A DNA stretch of 64,000 nt from positions 21,125-85,124 of the forward strand of contig CAJUQD010000004.1 of assembly GCA_910588105.1 (NCBI GenBank), in the 5' to 3' direction. Within the stretch, counting starts at the first letter, position 1; every line of letters starts with the position of its first letter. Shown here one piece after another: positions 7,506-14,891 of the stretch. A model generated the notes under the pieces. That model was not told the DNA's origin, made no database searches, and saw nothing but the letters and a program-made list of their open reading frames with translations. This DNA comes from an uncultured Oscillospiraceae bacterium. GTDB taxonomy: Bacteria > Bacillota > Clostridia > Oscillospirales > Oscillospiraceae. The position numbers and the translations under genes are program-made.

Positions 7506-8588
7506 TTACTCCGCTGTGACGGTCTGGCTGGTGGGAATGACGCACACGTAGCTTCTGCCCCGGCCCAGGGTCAGGGGAGCGCCGGTCTCGGTGGTGTAGC
7601 GGAACTGGTTCTCCGCTGCGCCCTTTTCCCAGTTGATGGGGATCATCCGCCCGCCGCAGGCAAACCAGCCCTTGCCGGAGGACAGGTCTACGTTGACCCG
7701 GCCCGCGTCGTCCACCACAGTGCATACGGCCTGGAGCACCAGCAGGTTGGTCACCGACACCTGGCTGCCGTCGTTGCCGTCCACATAGGGTTGGCCGTAT
7801 TCCTCCACCAGATAGGAGCCGGAGGCCTCATCGTAGAGGAACACCCCGGTTTTATAGGTGGAGAAGGGGACGGTGACGGTGAGGGCGCTGCGGCCACCGG
7901 GCGGGGTGGCGTCGTCGGCAAAGGCGGCCTGATAGGAGTACCCGGCGCTGTGCTCCTCCAGCTCCCGCTGGGCAAGCATATCGGCGATGGCCTCCCCCGA
8001 GGTGAGCAGGGAGTGTTCAAAATCGTAGTGGTAGCCGGGCACACGGTCCCGGTCCCGCCAGAACATCCCCGCGTCCTGGCCGGAATAGTAGCCCCGCACG
8101 CCGTCCACGGTGAACAGGCCCAGGCGGTCCCTGGTGTCGTAAAACTCCGGGCTGCCCCCGGCGTGTATGTACACCGCGTCGTGGCCCTTGGCGATTTCCC
8201 AGTAATACTGCCGGGCGGAGCGCACCGAGCCGATAAGGCCCAACTGGGACGGATCCTGATACACCGCCAGCATCCGGGTGATGCCGCCCTCGGCCAGTAC
8301 CTCGTAAATAATGTCGGCCTGGCCGTTTCCCTGCTGGGGCAGCGCGGCTTTTAGGTTGTTGAGCATCACCGCAGCCGGCCGCTTGCCGGATAGATCCTCT
8401 CCGCAGGGCACGCCGGTGAGGGGATGGTAGAAGGCGGGGGTAGGGGTGGGAGTGGGGGTAGGCTCCGGGGTGACCGGGGAATCGGTGACAGGGAGCGGTG
8501 AGGGGGTGGCTGGGCCGGGCTTCTCCCCGCCGCACCCGGCGGACAGAAGGAACAGCAGGGCACAGAATAGACAGATGACACGCTTCAT
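7506..8588 (-). CDS. DUF3048 domain lipoprotein (YerB-like)
   Basis: This 360-residue secreted lipoprotein has a signal peptide with lipobox LSAGC (about residues 16-20). A Pro/Thr-rich spacer (about 25-55) follows, then the DUF3048 fold beginning near HPLTGVPCGEDL (about 55-66) with the family stretch RPAAVMLNN and GSVRSARQYY. YerB of Bacillus is the named relative; its role is not established, though an envelope function is likely. A promoter (8629-8657) with TTTACA and TATAAT lies upstream, and GGAGG precedes the ATG. It is divergent from the MetH-like gene. Confidence 0.88.
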   Translation of the reverse strand: MKRVICLFCALLFLLSAGCGGEKPGPATPSPLPVTDSPVTPEPTPTPTPTPAFYHPLTGVPCGEDLSGKRPAAVMLNNLKAALPQQGNGQADIIYEVLAEGGITRMLAVYQDPSQLGLIGSVRSARQYYWEIAKGHDAVYIHAGGSPEFYDTRDRLGLFTVDGVRGYYSGQDAGMFWRDRDRVPGYHYDFEHSLLTSGEAIADMLAQRELEEHSAGYSYQAAFADDATPPGGRSALTVTVPFSTYKTGVFLYDEASGSYLVEEYGQPYVDGNDGSQVSVTNLLVLQAVCTVVDDAGRVNVDLSSGKGWFACGGRMIPINWEKGAAENQFRYTTETGAPLTLGRGRSYVCVIPTSQTVTAE

Positions 8589-8628
8589 GGCAGGTCCCTC
8601 CTATGGACGCGGGATGAAAATCAACCCC

Positions 8629-8657
8629 ATTATACCAATTGCGTCGAAGTTTGTAAA
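8629..8657 (-). promoter_or_regulatory. Sigma-A promoter for the DUF3048 gene
   Basis: On the minus strand, -35 TTTACA (8657-8652), a 17-base spacer and -10 TATAAT (8634-8629), 41 bases from the start codon. Confidence 0.75.
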
Positions 8658-8681
8658 TGGACAATTGGGGGGACAAGGCCC

Positions 8682-8710
8682 TTGCCATTCCGGCGGAGGT
8701 TTGATATAAT
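8682..8710 (+). promoter_or_regulatory. Sigma-A promoter for the MetH-like gene operon
   Basis: -35 TTGCCA (8682-8687), 17-base spacer, -10 TATAAT (8705-8710). The leader to the ATG at 8823 is about 105 bases and holds a small GCAGGC/GCCTGC dyad near 8740-8760. I recognise no riboswitch in it. Confidence 0.75.
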
Positions 8711-8822
8711 ACCGAACAGGCTCCGAAGCGGGGGCCGGGCAGGCGGGCTTGGGCCTGCGGAGAAATAAAATACTACCATACAAGTGAGAGCTTGTGAGAC
8801 AAAGGAGCTGTGAAGCCGGATC

Positions 8823-9614
8823 ATGGACGCCTCTGTGCCCATATTTCAGCAGACGCCGGCCCCCCTGGGGCTGGATGTTCCCCCGGTGGGGGGGACGGAG
8901 TTTGAACAGCTGGCAGCCGCCTGGCGAAACCGGCTCAGGCCGGGGGCGGGGCCCGTCCTCCTGGGGGGGATGACCGCCATGGCGGAGTGCCGCGCCGCCC
9001 TGCTGGCGGCCGGGGCCCAGGGCTGCGGCGCACCCTGGGTAAGCTGGGTGTGCGACGGGGAGGGGATGTCCCCCGCCCGGGTGCACATGCTGGCCGCCCT
9101 GTTCGTGTGCGAGGGGATGGGGGCGGCGGCCTTCGGCATCGACTGCCCGGAGGGGGCGGCGGAGGGCCTGCTGGGCGAACTGGCCGCCTATGCCCGCATT
9201 CCGCTGTTCTGGATGCGGGGCGGGGAGGCTGTGCCCTGGGACTACCAGCCCGCCCCCCGGGACCCGGACGCCATCCCCTGCGCCACCGGGACCGACCCCT
9301 GCTTCATCACCCGTACCATTGATGTGGGGGAGGAACTGGAGTGCGGGCCCGGCCTGCTGGAGGACATCATCGCCGCCGAGGACGACCCGGTGGGGGCGGT
9401 GAAGATCGCCATACGCAGCCAGGACGACGTGGACATATTCGCCCTCCACCAATACGCGGTGCGCAAGGCCCTTTGCCTGTGCTCCGACGTGCCGGAGCTG
9501 CTGGAGGGGGCGCTGCGGGCTTACCAGGGCCGGGCGTTTTACGACGGCACCGGCGAGCTGAGCCGGGAGGAGCTGGACCGGCTCACCGGGCTGTACGGCC
9601 TGATTGTGCTGTAG
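8823..9614 (+). CDS. Truncated MetH-like (homocysteine methyltransferase/pterin-binding) protein
   Basis: This 263-residue protein has segments reminiscent of cobalamin-dependent methionine synthase in family order. WVSWVCDGEGMSP (about 59-71) matches the VSMTFxxxGRTLTG region, GMGAAAFGIDCPEG (about 98-111) matches ALGLNCSLG, and the C-terminal part (ALCLCSDVPELLEGALRAYQG, split here) resembles the start of the pterin-binding barrel. The GGCC zinc-site motif of active homocysteine methyltransferases is not visible, and the length is a fraction of MetH. It may be a non-catalytic or chaperone-like relative. It starts the operon with the zincin and TSCPD genes, whose small spacing suggests a shared, unknown role. 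Confidence 0.6.
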   Translation: MDASVPIFQQTPAPLGLDVPPVGGTEFEQLAAAWRNRLRPGAGPVLLGGMTAMAECRAALLAAGAQGCGAPWVSWVCDGEGMSPARVHMLAALFVCEGMGAAAFGIDCPEGAAEGLLGELAAYARIPLFWMRGGEAVPWDYQPAPRDPDAIPCATGTDPCFITRTIDVGEELECGPGLLEDIIAAEDDPVGAVKIAIRSQDDVDIFALHQYAVRKALCLCSDVPELLEGALRAYQGRAFYDGTGELSREELDRLTGLYGLIVL

Positions 9615-9625
9615 GGGGTGGGGAA

Positions 9626-10000
9626 ATGGTTTTATCCATCGACGAGGTGGGCGGCATCCTGGACGGCGTGTGCGAGGAGTTCCCGGAGGAGCTGTTCCAG
9701 GAGCTCAACGGCGGCGTGCTGCTGCTGGAGGAAGCGCTCCCCGACCCGGACGCCGGGGAGGACGTCTATATCATGGGCGAGTACTGCTGGGATGAGATGG
9801 GGCGGTATATCAATATCTACTACGGCTCCTTTGCCGCGCTGCTGTTCGACGAGCCCCGGCGGGTGTGGGAGGACGAGCTGCGCACCACCCTGCGCCATGA
9901 GCTGACCCACCATGTGGAAGGGCTGGCGGGGGAGCGGAGCCTGGAATACAAGGACTCCGCCCAGCTGGACGCCCTGCGCCGGGGGGAAGATTGGCCATAA
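9626..10000 (+). CDS. Minimal zincin metallopeptidase-family protein
   Basis: This 124-residue protein belongs to the short zincin-like family (DUF1025 type). The zinc-binding helix is HELTHH (about residues 92-97), preceded by an acidic half with YIMGEYCWDEMGRYINIYYG, split at about residues 48-67. No signal peptide is visible, so it should be cytoplasmic. The substrate is not known for this family. ATG at 9626 follows GGGGTGGGG, a usable ribosome binding site, 11 bases after the stop of the MetH-like gene. The third zinc ligand may be a downstream Glu or Asp (GLAGERSLEYKDS). Confidence 0.82.
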   Translation: MVLSIDEVGGILDGVCEEFPEELFQELNGGVLLLEEALPDPDAGEDVYIMGEYCWDEMGRYINIYYGSFAALLFDEPRRVWEDELRTTLRHELTHHVEGLAGERSLEYKDSAQLDALRRGEDWP

Positions 10001-10034
10001 ACCAAAAGACCAAGGAAAGAAAGGAAAGAGACCT

Positions 10035-10280
10035 ATGGAAACCATCAAGTACACCCCCAAGGGGGTCTGTTCCCGGGGTATGGAGATCGACGTGGAGGAC
10101 GGCGTGATCCAGGCTGTGCGCGTGGTGGGGGGCTGCCACGGCAACCTCCAGGGCGTCAGCGCGCTGCTGAAAGGGATGAGGGTGGGGGATGCCATCGCAC
10201 GGATGGAGGGCATCCGCTGCGGTATGAAGCCCACCTCCTGCCCGGACCAGCTGGCCCAGGCGCTGAAGTCCGCGCTATGA
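10035..10280 (+). CDS. TSCPD domain protein (TIGR03905 type)
   Basis: This is an 81-residue protein of the small TSCPD family, named from a motif that here reads TSCPDQL (about residues 67-73). A second family feature is VGGCHGNLQG (about 33-42), and the conserved Cys residues (about 12, 36, 61 and 69) suggest metal or iron-sulfur binding. The TSCPD domain also occurs at the C-terminus of some B12-dependent ribonucleotide reductases. It is last in the MetH-like/zincin operon and is followed at once by a terminator. Biochemical role unknown. Confidence 0.85.
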   Translation: METIKYTPKGVCSRGMEIDVEDGVIQAVRVVGGCHGNLQGVSALLKGMRVGDAIARMEGIRCGMKPTSCPDQLAQALKSAL

Positions 10281-10289
10281 TGTGGAGAA

Positions 10290-10328
10290 AAGGCTTCCCC
10301 GCCGGTGGCGGGGAAGCCTTCCTCTATT
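10290..10328 (+). terminator. Intrinsic terminator after TSCPD gene
   Basis: AAGGCTTCCCCGCC (10290-10303), loop GGT, perfect complement to 10320, then CCTCTATTTT. Confidence 0.85.
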
Positions 10329-10364
10329 TTGGAAGAAGTTTCCGGGCCAGGAAATCATTTTGCC

Positions 10365-10393
10365 TTGCCGGGTGGTTACAAAACGGTTACAAT
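10365..10393 (+). promoter_or_regulatory. Promoter overlapping WalR-like direct repeat
   Basis: -35 TTGCCG (10365-10370), 17-base spacer, -10 TACAAT (10388-10393). A direct repeat GTTACAA-N4-GTTACAA (10375-10392, 11-base period) covers the spacer and -10. Its reverse complement reads TGTAAC-N5-TGTAAC, which fits the WalR box TGTWAH-N5-TGTWAH. Confidence 0.65.
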
Positions 10394-10426
10394 ATGCTTA
10401 TAACCAACCCCAAGGAGTGACAAGAC

Positions 10427-11230
10427 ATGAAAATGAAGCAAGCGGCTGCGGGGCTGGCGCTGGCTGCGGCGCTGGTTTTGCCCGCGGCGGCTGCGGACGT
10501 GCTGTCCGTCAACGGGCAGAACCTGTGGTCCCAGGCCCAGGCCCAGCTGGTGGAGGGGGACACCACCTACGTGTCCCTGAGGACGGTGGCCAGTGTGCTG
10601 GCGCCGGGCGCCGCCGTGACGTGGGAAGACGGAACCGCCTGGGTGCGGGGTGCGGGGTTTACCCTGTCCGCGCGGCCTGGGGAGCAGTGGCTGATGGTCA
10701 ATGGCCGGGCGCTGTATATACCCCACGGGGTGCGGCTGGAGGAGGGCAGCACTTTGGTGCCAATCCGGGCGCTGGCCCGGGCCCTGGGGGGCGAAGTGGA
10801 GTGGAGCGCCGGAAAAGGCGTGAAACTCATCCCGGGTGAGGGGAAGCCGGCGAGGCCGCCCTACACGGAGGAGGATCTGTACTGGATGTCCCGCATCATC
10901 TCCGCCGAAAGCAGGGGGGAGCCCCTGCTGGGTAAGCTGGCGGTGGGTACGGTGGTACTTAACCGCGTTGCCAGCGGCGAATTCCCCGATACCGTGCGGG
11001 AGGTGATTTTTGACCGAAAGTGGGGGGTACAGTTCACTCCGGTGGCCAACGGCACCGTCTACGACGAGCCCACCCAGGAGAGTGTGCTGGCGGCAAAGCT
11101 GGTGCTGGACGGCGCCCGGGTTGCGGGGGACAGCCTGTATTTTATCGCCCCGGAGCTCACCGACAACCACTGGACCATGGAGAACCGGACCTATGTGACC
11201 ACCATCGGATGCCACTGGTTTTACGAATAG
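10427..11230 (+). CDS. Secreted cell-wall hydrolase (CAO-N domain plus SleB domain)
   Basis: This 267-residue exported protein has a signal peptide (about 1-22, ending near AAAAD). A copper-amine-oxidase N-terminal-like domain (about 23-140) is recognisable from VNGQNLW, YVSLRTVASVLAPGA and TLVPIRALARALGG. A SleB-type hydrolase domain (about 148-267) shows SRIISAESRGEPLLGKLAVG, then VLNRV and a Tyr/Trp-rich end. SleB family members cleave peptidoglycan, best known from spore cortex lysis, while the CAO-N domain is usually a wall-binding module. The putative catalytic Glu is in ISAES. Its paralog follows at 11416, and both carry the same operator. Confidence 0.88.
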   Translation: MKMKQAAAGLALAAALVLPAAAADVLSVNGQNLWSQAQAQLVEGDTTYVSLRTVASVLAPGAAVTWEDGTAWVRGAGFTLSARPGEQWLMVNGRALYIPHGVRLEEGSTLVPIRALARALGGEVEWSAGKGVKLIPGEGKPARPPYTEEDLYWMSRIISAESRGEPLLGKLAVGTVVLNRVASGEFPDTVREVIFDRKWGVQFTPVANGTVYDEPTQESVLAAKLVLDGARVAGDSLYFIAPELTDNHWTMENRTYVTTIGCHWFYE

Positions 11231-11343
11231 AATTCCAGGAAATTCCAGTCATAATTTGTGGAAACAGGGGAAAACTGTATAGTTTGCACAATAGTCGGGC
11301 CTCTTTGCAGAATAGGTTCGGCTATTTTGCTGGCTTCAAAAGG

Positions 11344-11399
11344 TTGCAAAATGGTTTTGAATAAGTTACAATGTGGTTACAATTTGAGAACAAATTGTA
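11344..11399 (+). promoter_or_regulatory. Promoter with WalR-like repeat and adjacent dyad
   Basis: -35 TTGCAA (11344-11349), 17-base spacer, -10 TACAAT (11367-11372). The direct repeat GTTACAA-N4-GTTACAA spans 11365-11382, the same spacing as before the paralog at 10427. A perfect dyad ACAATTTG-agaa-CAAATTGT (11379-11398) follows, just before the ribosome binding site. Confidence 0.65.
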
Positions 11400-11415
11400 A
11401 TTAAGGAGAGATTTC

Positions 11416-12525
11416 ATGAAAAAACGAGCAGCCAGTTTCCTTCTGGCCTCCCTCGCTGTCGTGAGCCTTGTCCTGCCTGCGCTGGCCGCAACTGCGGTGG
11501 AAGAACCCCCTGTGGAGGAGCTTCCCGTTGAGGCCAGCCCGGAAATTGAGGAGGTGCAAAGTGCCATCCGTCTGGATGGCGAGCCGGTCCTTACAGTAGA
11601 GTATGAGATGCGCGGCGGCGTGTGCTACGCGACGGTAAATTCCTTTGTGACGTTGATGGATGCCGAGGCCATGGTGGAGGAGGAGAACGGCGTGGTCCGG
11701 GTCAACGCCTCCACAGTGGTGGAAGTGGTGGAGTTCCCCATACAGGAGGGGAGCCTGCCCGATGAATTCCAGCAGGCCGCAGACGATGCGGATCAGACGC
11801 AGGTGCCCATGGACGGCGGCTGGATGGCGGCGGGCGAAACCCAGGGTTTCCCTGACATGTTCCAGGAACCTGCGGACGGGATGACCGAAGGGGAAGCCGC
11901 CCCGGTGGGTACGGATACGCCGGTGGCCGCCGATGTGGTGATGGACGACCTGAACCTGGTGGCGGTAGAGGGCGAGCAATATCTGGTGGCCAACGGCCGC
12001 TACCTCTATGCCGGGGACGGGCTGATCCAGCTCAACGGCTGTGTGGCCGCCCCTATCCGTGTGCTGGCAAAGGTGTTCAATGTCAACGTGGACTTCGATC
12101 CGGTGAATGAAGTGGTGATGCTGACGCGGCAGCCGGGCGCCCAGCCCTATCTGGACGCAGGTTGGGAGACCTACAACAACGACACGCTGTATTGGCTGTC
12201 CCGCATCATCAACGCGGAGAGCGGCAACCAGTCCCTGGAGGGTAAGATCGCTGTGGGCAACGTGGTGATGAACCGCCTGAACAACCCCCGGTTCCCTGAC
12301 ACCATCTATGAGGTGCTGTTCCAGAAGAACCAGTTTACCCCGGCGGCCAGCGGCTCCATCTACCGCGAGCCCAACGAGGAGTCGGTGGCGGCAGCCAAGA
12401 TGGTGATGGACGGGGCCCAGGTGATGCCCACCGCGCTGTTTTTCAATGCGGCGGGGCTGAAGAGCTACGCCGCCCGGACCAGGACCTATGTAGCCACCAT
12501 CGGCAACCACGCCTTCTATGAGTAA
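11416..12525 (+). CDS. Secreted cell-wall hydrolase (acidic linker, CAO-N and SleB domains)
   Basis: This 369-residue paralog of the preceding protein has a signal peptide (about 1-26) and a Glu/Pro/Val-rich stretch (about 27-45). A split CAO-N-type domain (about 50-245) contains VANGRYLYAGDGLIQLNG and APIRVLAKVFN. The C-terminal SleB hydrolase domain (about 250-369) shows LYWLSRIINAESGNQSLEGK and NVVMNRLNNPRFPDT. Catalytic-region residues match the paralog (NAES in place of SAES). An acidic insert of about 90 residues (about 110-195) is absent from the shorter copy. AAGGAGAG precedes the ATG. The tandem arrangement looks like local duplication followed by divergence. Confidence 0.88.
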   Translation: MKKRAASFLLASLAVVSLVLPALAATAVEEPPVEELPVEASPEIEEVQSAIRLDGEPVLTVEYEMRGGVCYATVNSFVTLMDAEAMVEEENGVVRVNASTVVEVVEFPIQEGSLPDEFQQAADDADQTQVPMDGGWMAAGETQGFPDMFQEPADGMTEGEAAPVGTDTPVAADVVMDDLNLVAVEGEQYLVANGRYLYAGDGLIQLNGCVAAPIRVLAKVFNVNVDFDPVNEVVMLTRQPGAQPYLDAGWETYNNDTLYWLSRIINAESGNQSLEGKIAVGNVVMNRLNNPRFPDTIYEVLFQKNQFTPAASGSIYREPNEESVAAAKMVMDGAQVMPTALFFNAAGLKSYAARTRTYVATIGNHAFYE

Positions 12526-12545
12526 TCAGGACAATACGACAGTAC

Positions 12546-12572
12546 AAGCGGCGGCACAGCCCGCCGCTTTTT
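12546..12572 (+). terminator. Intrinsic terminator after SleB-like gene
   Basis: AAGCGGCGG (12546-12554), loop CACAGC, CCGCCGCTT then TTT, plus strand. Confidence 0.85.
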
Positions 12573-12590
12573 CCTGCCCTCGGACAGATA

Positions 12591-12620
12591 AAAGGGCCGG
12601 GCCCCGAGAGGGGCCCGGCC
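12591..12620 (-). terminator. Intrinsic terminator for the DUF4234 gene
   Basis: GGCCGGGCCCC (12595-12605), loop GAGA, exact complement (12610-12620). Read on the minus strand the stem is followed by TTTTATC, as expected for the gene ending at 12636. Confidence 0.85.
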
Positions 12621-12635
12621 TATATGCCGTTGGGA

Positions 12636-13820
12636 TCAAATGCCGTGCTGGTAGTTGTAAGCGCCGCACAGGTCATTGGTGTTCCTGATTATGATGTGCA
12701 TGGCGATGAAGGGGCCGATTCCGCACAGCATGGAGCCCAGCACCAGCCACAGCAGGACGGTGGTGCCGTTTTCCTGGAAGTTCAGGCCGTACCGGGGGGC
12801 GTTGGCCGCCAGACGGTTGCCCAAGCTGTAATACCAGAAGAAGCTGTAAATGCCGCAGGTGATGAAGCTGAGCAGAATCAGCTTGACCAGGCCGGGGGTG
12901 CTCTTGCCATCCCCGGCGCACACAACGTTCACGTCACGGGCCAGGGCGTAGAGGAAATACCAGCTGTAGATGCCGCAGGTGATGAGGTTGAGCAGGATAT
13001 AGGCAATCAGGCTTCGGTCCGCCTTGAGGCGGTAGGGGGCGTAACCCATGGGCGGGGGGGCGGGCTGGCCGGGGGCGGCCTGGTATTGGGCGTTTTGTTG
13101 TTCCCGCTTGGCCTGCTGCTGGGCATCCCAGCTGGCCTTGGCGCCCTGGGCGGCCTCGCCGGCGGTCTGGGTGAGGCTGTTTACGGTGTCGCGCACCTCC
13201 TGGGCCAGGATATCCCTATCCTTGCCTGCCAGGGGGTTCTCCCCCAGCAGTAGGCGGAGGATGGCATATACGCCGGCCACTGCCGCCGCGGCGCCCAGAA
13301 TCCACAGGAAGAGGCTCTTCAGCGCACCCAAGAAAGCATAGGAGTTGAACAGGGCGGTGAGCAGTGTGCTGAGCAGGCGCACCGCGATGATGCCCACCCC
13401 GCCGCCGGCCAGGAGCAGGAGCAGCCCGTCGGTATTCTGGGGGGTGCGGCGCATGACGAACATGATGGATACAATGACCATCCACGCGCACAGGGCGGCG
13501 GTGAGCCCGTTGAGGACCAAATAGATTGGCGAGAGGATGCTGAAATGGAACCGAAAGAGGTTCAGCACGCCGCCCAGGACGCTGAATACGTGCCGGACGG
13601 CAAACACCCCGTAGAGCACGGCGCACACGGCGGCAAAGACCTTCAGGATCATCTCATTCCCGCTGGGGTTGGTGTTCCATGGTTCCTGGGGGCCGGAAGG
13701 CGGGGGCGGCGGGGTGGGAGCGCCTGGCTGCCCCTGGGGCGCCTGGGACAGGTCCGCACCGCACACATTGCAGAACCGCGCGCCCGGGACGGTTTCGTTT
13801 CCACATTTCCAACACTTCAT
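12636..13820 (-). CDS. Zinc-ribbon, multi-pass membrane protein with DUF4234 domain
   Basis: This protein has 394 residues when started at ATG 13820; longer upstream frames run into repeat DNA. It opens with a zinc ribbon (CWKCGNETVPGARFCNVCG, two CxxC pairs, about 3-21) and a Pro/Gln-rich linker. About four membrane segments (about 55-200) and a central linker follow. The C-terminal DUF4234 region has two LITCGIYSWYF-type repeats (about 270-390). DUF4234 proteins are of unknown function. A DUF2752 gene lies upstream on the same strand, a combination I associate with these families, though it is separated here by a dispersed repeat. Confidence 0.82.
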   Translation of the reverse strand: MKCWKCGNETVPGARFCNVCGADLSQAPQGQPGAPTPPPPPSGPQEPWNTNPSGNEMILKVFAAVCAVLYGVFAVRHVFSVLGGVLNLFRFHFSILSPIYLVLNGLTAALCAWMVIVSIMFVMRRTPQNTDGLLLLLAGGGVGIIAVRLLSTLLTALFNSYAFLGALKSLFLWILGAAAAVAGVYAILRLLLGENPLAGKDRDILAQEVRDTVNSLTQTAGEAAQGAKASWDAQQQAKREQQNAQYQAAPGQPAPPPMGYAPYRLKADRSLIAYILLNLITCGIYSWYFLYALARDVNVVCAGDGKSTPGLVKLILLSFITCGIYSFFWYYSLGNRLAANAPRYGLNFQENGTTVLLWLVLGSMLCGIGPFIAMHIIIRNTNDLCGAYNYQHGI

Positions 13821-13870
13821 AGAGTAGTTCCCTTCTCTCTGGATAGATTTTAGAAGCTTACAGCCTCTTA

Positions 13871-14000
13871 GAGCCTGTTTAAATGCTCTCAAAACGCCAT
13901 CTGGCGGGTCATTTCCCGCCATGTTTCGTTGGGGTTTCTTAAAATAAGCACAATGATTCCTGCGAAATCCCGCCTCGCCTAGCGGGAGAATCCCTCGCCA
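13871..14000 (-). repeat. Dispersed intergenic repeat, copy C
   Basis: Read on the minus strand, this segment shares ordered blocks with copy A (4343-4502): GCAG-AATA/C, TATTT-AAG, CCAACG, GACCCGCC and TTTAAACA near the end. The rest of the 321-base gap (14001-14141) holds short dyads but no gene I can support. Confidence 0.5.
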
Positions 14001-14141
14001 ACTGGCATTCTTCGAGATATAAAACAGCCCTCTTATAGTGAAAGCGTCTCAAAGGAAGTGTTGCGTCCTTTAAAACCTGCGGCGGATCCCGCCGTAGAAA
14101 GCCGCGTTTGCGGCCCGCTTTGCACTTCAGGTAGGCAGCGC

Positions 14142-14540
14142 TTATGGATGCAGCTTCCCTATGGGGCCGGGGAGCAGCCGCCAGATCAACCCCTCTTGGG
14201 GGGCAAAGACTACGATTTCCCCGGGCAGGCCCAGGCGGATGAGATAAACAAGGAGGAACAGCGCCCCACACAGGGCGAGCCCGACCGTAAAGACCCGCTT
14301 CGGCAGCCTGGGGCGCAACAGCAGCAGGGCTGCGGCCGGGATGGGCAGCCAGAACAGGGGGTGGAAGCGGAGCGCGCCCGCAAAATCCAGCCGAAGCAGG
14401 GATAGCCAGGCCCGGCTCATGCCGCAGCCCGCGCAGGAGATTCCCGTGAGGAAGCGGATGGGGCAGGTGACCCCCAGGGACTCTATCAGGAGATAGAGCA
14501 GGGCAATCCCGGCCAGGGCGGAGACGTCTCTTCGGTTCAT
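14142..14540 (-). CDS. DUF2752 family membrane protein
   Basis: This 132-residue protein has three or four hydrophobic helices and the DUF2752 signature CPIRFLTGISCAGCGMSRAW (about 25-44), a Cys-rich loop with CxxxxxxxxxCxxCG spacing. The family is widespread and uncharacterised. ATG at 14540 has a weak ribosome binding site (GGGAGGGC). Its promoter (14592-14620) sits upstream, and dispersed repeats lie on both sides in opposite orientation (13871-14000 and 14674-14830). Confidence 0.88.
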   Translation of the reverse strand: MNRRDVSALAGIALLYLLIESLGVTCPIRFLTGISCAGCGMSRAWLSLLRLDFAGALRFHPLFWLPIPAAALLLLRPRLPKRVFTVGLALCGALFLLVYLIRLGLPGEIVVFAPQEGLIWRLLPGPIGKLHP

Positions 14541-14591
14541 AAGCGCCCTCCCAAGGCTCCGGCCGCTGCGGACGGTCCCGTGATGGTTTTG

Positions 14592-14620
14592 ATGATACCA
14601 TGCGTACCCATGTTTTGCAA
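14592..14620 (-). promoter_or_regulatory. Sigma-A promoter for the DUF2752 gene
   Basis: Minus strand: -35 TTGCAA (14620-14615), 17-base spacer, -10 TATCAT (14597-14592). Confidence 0.65.
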
Positions 14621-14673
14621 GGCGTTTTTGCCCGGGAAGGATTAAGTTTTTTGGAAGGTTTCGTTAAAAGTTT

Positions 14674-14830
14674 AGGCGCCGTTTGAAAATGGACGATGGG
14701 TCCAGCGGCAGCCTTTTCGCCGGACAAGCCGGTTTGATGCGGAGATACCTTGCGCCTTTCCCGCCGGGCCAAATCCGCATGGAGGGGAGAGGGCCGCCGG
14801 TTGGGGATAGCCGCAGGATTCAAACAAGCC
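14674..14830 (+). repeat. Dispersed intergenic repeat, copy B
   Basis: The plus strand aligns end to end with the minus strand of 4343-4502 (about 157 versus 160 bases). Shared blocks are AGGCGC, TTTGAAAAT, CCAGCGGCA, CCGGACAAG and TTCAAACAA. Non-coding. Confidence 0.6.
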
Positions 14831-14853
14831 TTGGATATCCCCGCAGGGAAAAG

Positions 14854-14879
14854 GGGAGGGCCGCTTTCGCGGCCCTCCC
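14854..14879 (-). terminator. Intrinsic terminator after HAD/ABC operon
   Basis: GGGAGGGCCGC stem with a TTTC loop (14854-14879). On the minus strand it is followed by CTTTTCC. It closes the operon ending at 14892. Confidence 0.85.
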
Positions 14880-14891
14880 AGCGGCGCGGGT

